Origin: an uncultured Sutterella sp.
GTDB taxonomy: Bacteria > Pseudomonadota > Gammaproteobacteria > Burkholderiales > Burkholderiaceae_F
Length of the DNA stretch: 33,746 nt
NCBI GenBank assembly: GCA_900552545.1
Contig: USAL01000007.1
Span: 1-33,746, forward strand
Reading direction: 5' to 3'
Shown: one piece after another, positions 31,555 through 33,746 of the stretch
How the letters are laid out: each line of letters begins with the position of its first letter
Position numbering within the stretch: the stretch's first letter is position 1
The notes under the pieces: generated by a model
Database searches by the model: none
The model's input: only the letters and a program-made list of their open reading frames with translations
Told to the model about the DNA's origin: nothing
Made by a program: the position numbers and the translations under genes

Positions 31555-32730
31555 CTAGGCCTTGAGGCTGCCGCGGCTTGCGGCAATCGCCGCCTGCGCG
31601 GCCTGCGTCATACTCGCTGCCGGAATGATCGGCAGTCCGCTCTTTTTGAGGATCTCGCGGCCGATTTCTTCGTTGGTGCCGTTCATGCGCACCACGAGCG
31701 GCACGGAGAGATTCACCACGCGGCAGGCTTCGACCACGCCTTCGGCGATGGTGTCGCAGCGCATGATGCCGCCGAAGATGTTGATGAGCACGGCCTTGAC
31801 GTTGGGGTTCGAGAGCATGATCTCAAAGGCCGCGGTCACCTTCTCGACCGATGCGCCGCCGCCCACGTCGAGGAAGTTGGCGGGCTCGGCGCCGTAAAGC
31901 TTGATGGTGTCCATGGTGGCCATGGCAAGACCTGCGCCGTTGACCATGCAGGCGATGTCGCCATCCAAGGCGATGTAGCTCAGGCCCGCGGCCTTGGCCT
32001 TCGTTTCAAGCGGATCCTCTTCGCTGAAGTCGCGCAGCGCCTCGAAGTCGGGGTGGCGGTAGAGCGCGTTGTCGTCAATCGACATCTTGGCGTCAAGCGC
32101 CACGATCTCGCCCGAGGCAAGAAGCGCCATCGGATTGGTTTCAAGAAGGCTCGCGTCGTTGGCAAGAAACGCCTCGTAGAGGTGCTCGAAGAACTGCGCG
32201 GCGCGTTCGGCCGCCTCGCCCGTCAAGCCCAGCGTCTTGGCAAGCGCCAACACCGCCTCGCGCGTGAGGCCCTTGAGCGGATCGATGAAGAGCTTCATGA
32301 TCGCCTCGGGGTGGGACTCGGCCACCTCCTCGATCTCAACGCCGCCCATGCTGCTAGCCATGAGGCAGACAGTCTGCGTCACGCGGTCGACCAGAAGCGC
32401 CGCGTAGAACTCCTGCACGACCTCAAGGCCCTCTTCAACGTAGAGCCGCTCGACCATCTTGCCCGCCGGGCCCGTCTGCTTGGTGACGAGCACGTGGTGA
32501 AGAAGCGCTTCGGCCGCAGCCCGCACCTCCTCAAGACTGCGGGCAACCTTCACGCCGCCCGCCTTGCCGCGGCCGCCCGCGTGAATCTGCGCCTTGACGC
32601 ACCAAACCGAACCGCCCAGCCGCTCGGCGGCTGCGACGGCGTCCTCGACGCTTTCAACGGCCTCACCGCGGGGCACCGCAACGCCGGCCTTCTTCAAAAG
32701 CGCCTTGGCCTGATATTCATGGATCTTCAT
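31555..32730 (-). CDS. sucC: Succinyl-CoA synthetase beta subunit
   Basis: The 391-residue ATP-grasp subunit starts MKIHEYQAKALLKKAGVAVPRG, the family signature, with VWCVKAQIHAGGRGKAGGVK as the nucleotide-binding loop. LETNPMALLASGEIVALDAKM and LDVGGGASVEKVTAAFEIM form the metal-binding and signature regions, with VNIFGGIMRCD-type sequence (INIFGGIMRCD) near the C-terminus. In E. coli SucC the first reads ETNPL. It lies first in the sucCD operon. A short UUCG-type hairpin stands ten bases before its ATG. Confidence 0.97.
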   Translation of the reverse strand: MKIHEYQAKALLKKAGVAVPRGEAVESVEDAVAAAERLGGSVWCVKAQIHAGGRGKAGGVKVARSLEEVRAAAEALLHHVLVTKQTGPAGKMVERLYVEEGLEVVQEFYAALLVDRVTQTVCLMASSMGGVEIEEVAESHPEAIMKLFIDPLKGLTREAVLALAKTLGLTGEAAERAAQFFEHLYEAFLANDASLLETNPMALLASGEIVALDAKMSIDDNALYRHPDFEALRDFSEEDPLETKAKAAGLSYIALDGDIACMVNGAGLAMATMDTIKLYGAEPANFLDVGGGASVEKVTAAFEIMLSNPNVKAVLINIFGGIMRCDTIAEGVVEACRVVNLSVPLVVRMNGTNEEIGREILKKSGLPIIPAASMTQAAQAAIAASRGSLKA

Positions 32731-32740
32731 CTCGTGAACC

Positions 32741-32754
32741 CGGTGCGAACACCG
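32741..32754 (-). promoter_or_regulatory. Small TTCG-loop hairpin in the sucC leader
   Basis: On the - strand CGGTG-TTCG-CACCG forms a perfect 5-bp stem with a four-base loop, ending ten bases before the sucC ATG at 32730. That is next to the ribosome-binding region (ACGAG). It may tune translation or simply protect the 5' end. Confidence 0.4.
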
Positions 32755-32804
32755 ACATCCCTGTGTGTACTTATTGAGTGGCTAATGCCTGGAAATTTTC
32801 CGGC

Positions 32805-32836
32805 GGTCTTGTTCTAAGTCATTGTTTTACAAGACC
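32805..32836. promoter_or_regulatory. Inverted repeat upstream of sucCD
   Basis: GGTCTTGT (32805-32812) and ACAAGACC (32829-32836) form a perfect 8-bp inverted repeat with a 16-base spacer, about 75-105 bases upstream of the sucC start. It is a plausible operator for a dimeric regulator or an RNA hairpin. No further gene is seen in this 234-base gap. Confidence 0.4.
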
Positions 32837-32964
32837 TTTACCCGAATCTGCGTATTTTCCCCATCCGAGGGACGACTTGCAAGAGCAATTCGATCAATTT
32901 CTGATCTTGTACGTGTTTTGCTCCGCCGTCGCCTCGGTGGGGATGAGAAAGAAAGTGCGCAGAA

Positions 32965-33746
32965 CTAGCCGAAAAGGCCGCCTGCGGCAACGATGCTCAC
33001 AAAGAGCGGCGCCACCACGCCGATCAGGATGCGCATGAGGCTGAGTTTCCCTTCGGTGAGGCTGTTGCCGGTGGCAAGCTCGCGCTTGGTCGTGGGCCAG
33101 GCCACCCAGGCCGCGGCGATCGCGATGCCGAAGGTCGAAAGCGGCATGCCAACGTTCGAGGTGAGGAAGTCGAGAAGATCAAAGATCGTCTTGCCGAAAA
33201 ACTTCACATCCGCCCAGCCGCCGAAGGACTGGTTGGCAAAAAAGCCCACGACGGCCGCGCCGATCAACGTGAGGCGCATCGCCTGGCGACGGTTCATCGC
33301 CGTCTCCTGGCTCAAGAGCGCCGTGCAGGCTTCAAGCATCGACACCGACGAGGTCAGTGCTGCCACGAGCAGACACACGTAGAAGAACACGGCAAAGAGC
33401 TGCCCTGCGGGCATCTTCGCAAAGATCGCGGGCATCGTGACGAAGGTAAGGCCGGGGCCCGCCGTCGGATCAAGCCCGAAGGCAAACACCGCCGGCATCA
33501 CCATGAGACCGCCCAGGATCGAGGAGAGAATGGCAAGCACCGCCACCCAGCCCACGGCCCCCGTGAGGTTGTCCTTGGGCGAGAGGTAGGAGCCGTAGGT
33601 GATCATCGTGCCCGCGCCAAGCGAGAGCGAGAAGAAGCAAAAACCCATGGCGTTGAAAAGCGCTTCGCCGGTGAAGTTTTCGACGTTGTGCGTAAAGAGA
33701 AACTCGACGCCCTTCCAGCCGCCGGGAAGCGTCACGCCGCGGATGA
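32965..33746 (-). CDS. Sodium-dependent transporter, NSS/SNF family (C-terminal part)
   Basis: The gene enters from the right window edge; its N-terminal half lies outside. The roughly 260 residues visible belong to the LeuT-like neurotransmitter:sodium symporter family. FFSLSLGAGTMITYGSYLSPKDNL is the unwound helix 6-7 region, AILSSILGGLMVMPAVFAFG follows, and then GPGLTFVTMPAIFAKMPAGQLFAVFFYVCLLVAALTSSVSMLE (helix 8 with the Na+ site serine/threonines). Several more hydrophobic segments follow to the end. It would import an amino acid or related solute with sodium across the inner membrane. The substrate cannot be told. No terminator is obvious after the stop. Confidence 0.92.
   Translation of the reverse strand, partial: IRGVTLPGGWKGVEFLFTHNVENFTGEALFNAMGFCFFSLSLGAGTMITYGSYLSPKDNLTGAVGWVAVLAILSSILGGLMVMPAVFAFGLDPTAGPGLTFVTMPAIFAKMPAGQLFAVFFYVCLLVAALTSSVSMLEACTALLSQETAMNRRQAMRLTLIGAAVVGFFANQSFGGWADVKFFGKTIFDLLDFLTSNVGMPLSTFGIAIAAAWVAWPTTKRELATGNSLTEGKLSLMRILIGVVAPLFVSIVAAGGLFG

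Noticed and set aside
31534..32817. 427-codon open frame on the + strand
   Set aside because: It is antisense to sucC, which is a clear full-length gene; no protein-like pattern is present.

Overview
This window looks like a chromosomal segment of a GC-rich Gram-negative bacterium. I would place it among gut-type Betaproteobacteria (Burkholderiales, Sutterella/Parasutterella-like). The reasons are a GsiC/GsiD-type peptide importer followed by a P1 peptidase, lipid A/heptose core genes in Betaproteobacterial form (a heptose kinase without a fused nucleotidyltransferase), and a secreted molybdoenzyme respiratory operon. The taxonomic placement is inference. No rRNA, tRNA, CRISPR array, insertion sequence or prophage gene was seen.

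Layout. (1) 1-2662 (+): the end of a glutathione/peptide ABC importer (gsiC partial, gsiD), two tandem hairpins, and a DmpA/P1 aminopeptidase. (2) 2996-8577: a LysR regulator (-) divergent from a three-gene operon (+) for a Tat-exported molybdopterin oxidoreductase, its four-cluster ferredoxin subunit and a TorD-like chaperone. No membrane anchor subunit is present. (3) 8824-13399 (-): pgi-waaC-waaA-thiD, overlapping genes of sugar phosphate, LPS inner core and thiamine metabolism. (4) 13794-25368 (+): a compact aryl polyene (APE)-type biosynthetic cluster ordered apeO-P-Q-R-B-C-D-E-F-G-H/I-J1-J2. (5) 25502-26816 (+): a class-I-glutamine-amidotransferase-like hydrolase and a PEBP protein. (6) 27107-29648 (+): hldE-kinase, hldD and gmhB of the ADP-heptose pathway. 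(7) 29725-32730 (-): a TerC/YjbE-type membrane protein with a structured leader, then sucCD. (8) 32965-33746 (-): the C-terminal part of a sodium:neurotransmitter symporter.

How it fits together. The APE cluster contains an acyl-activating enzyme, two carrier proteins, two full ketosynthases plus a chain-length-factor-like partner, a ketoreductase, two dehydratase-type hotdog domains, a methyltransferase, and the acyl/glycosyltransferases that attach the polyene to a lipid. Relative to the well-known E. coli/Vibrio clusters it shows four differences: the OPQR block comes first, apeH is fused to an apeI-type dehydratase, apeJ is split into two genes, and apeK-L-M-N (thioesterase, LolA-like carrier, MMPL exporter, lipoprotein) are absent. 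It sits between two blocks of LPS-core heptose genes, so the whole middle of the window is devoted to the cell envelope. The molybdoenzyme operon has an unknown substrate and is the best candidate for an undescribed respiratory activity.
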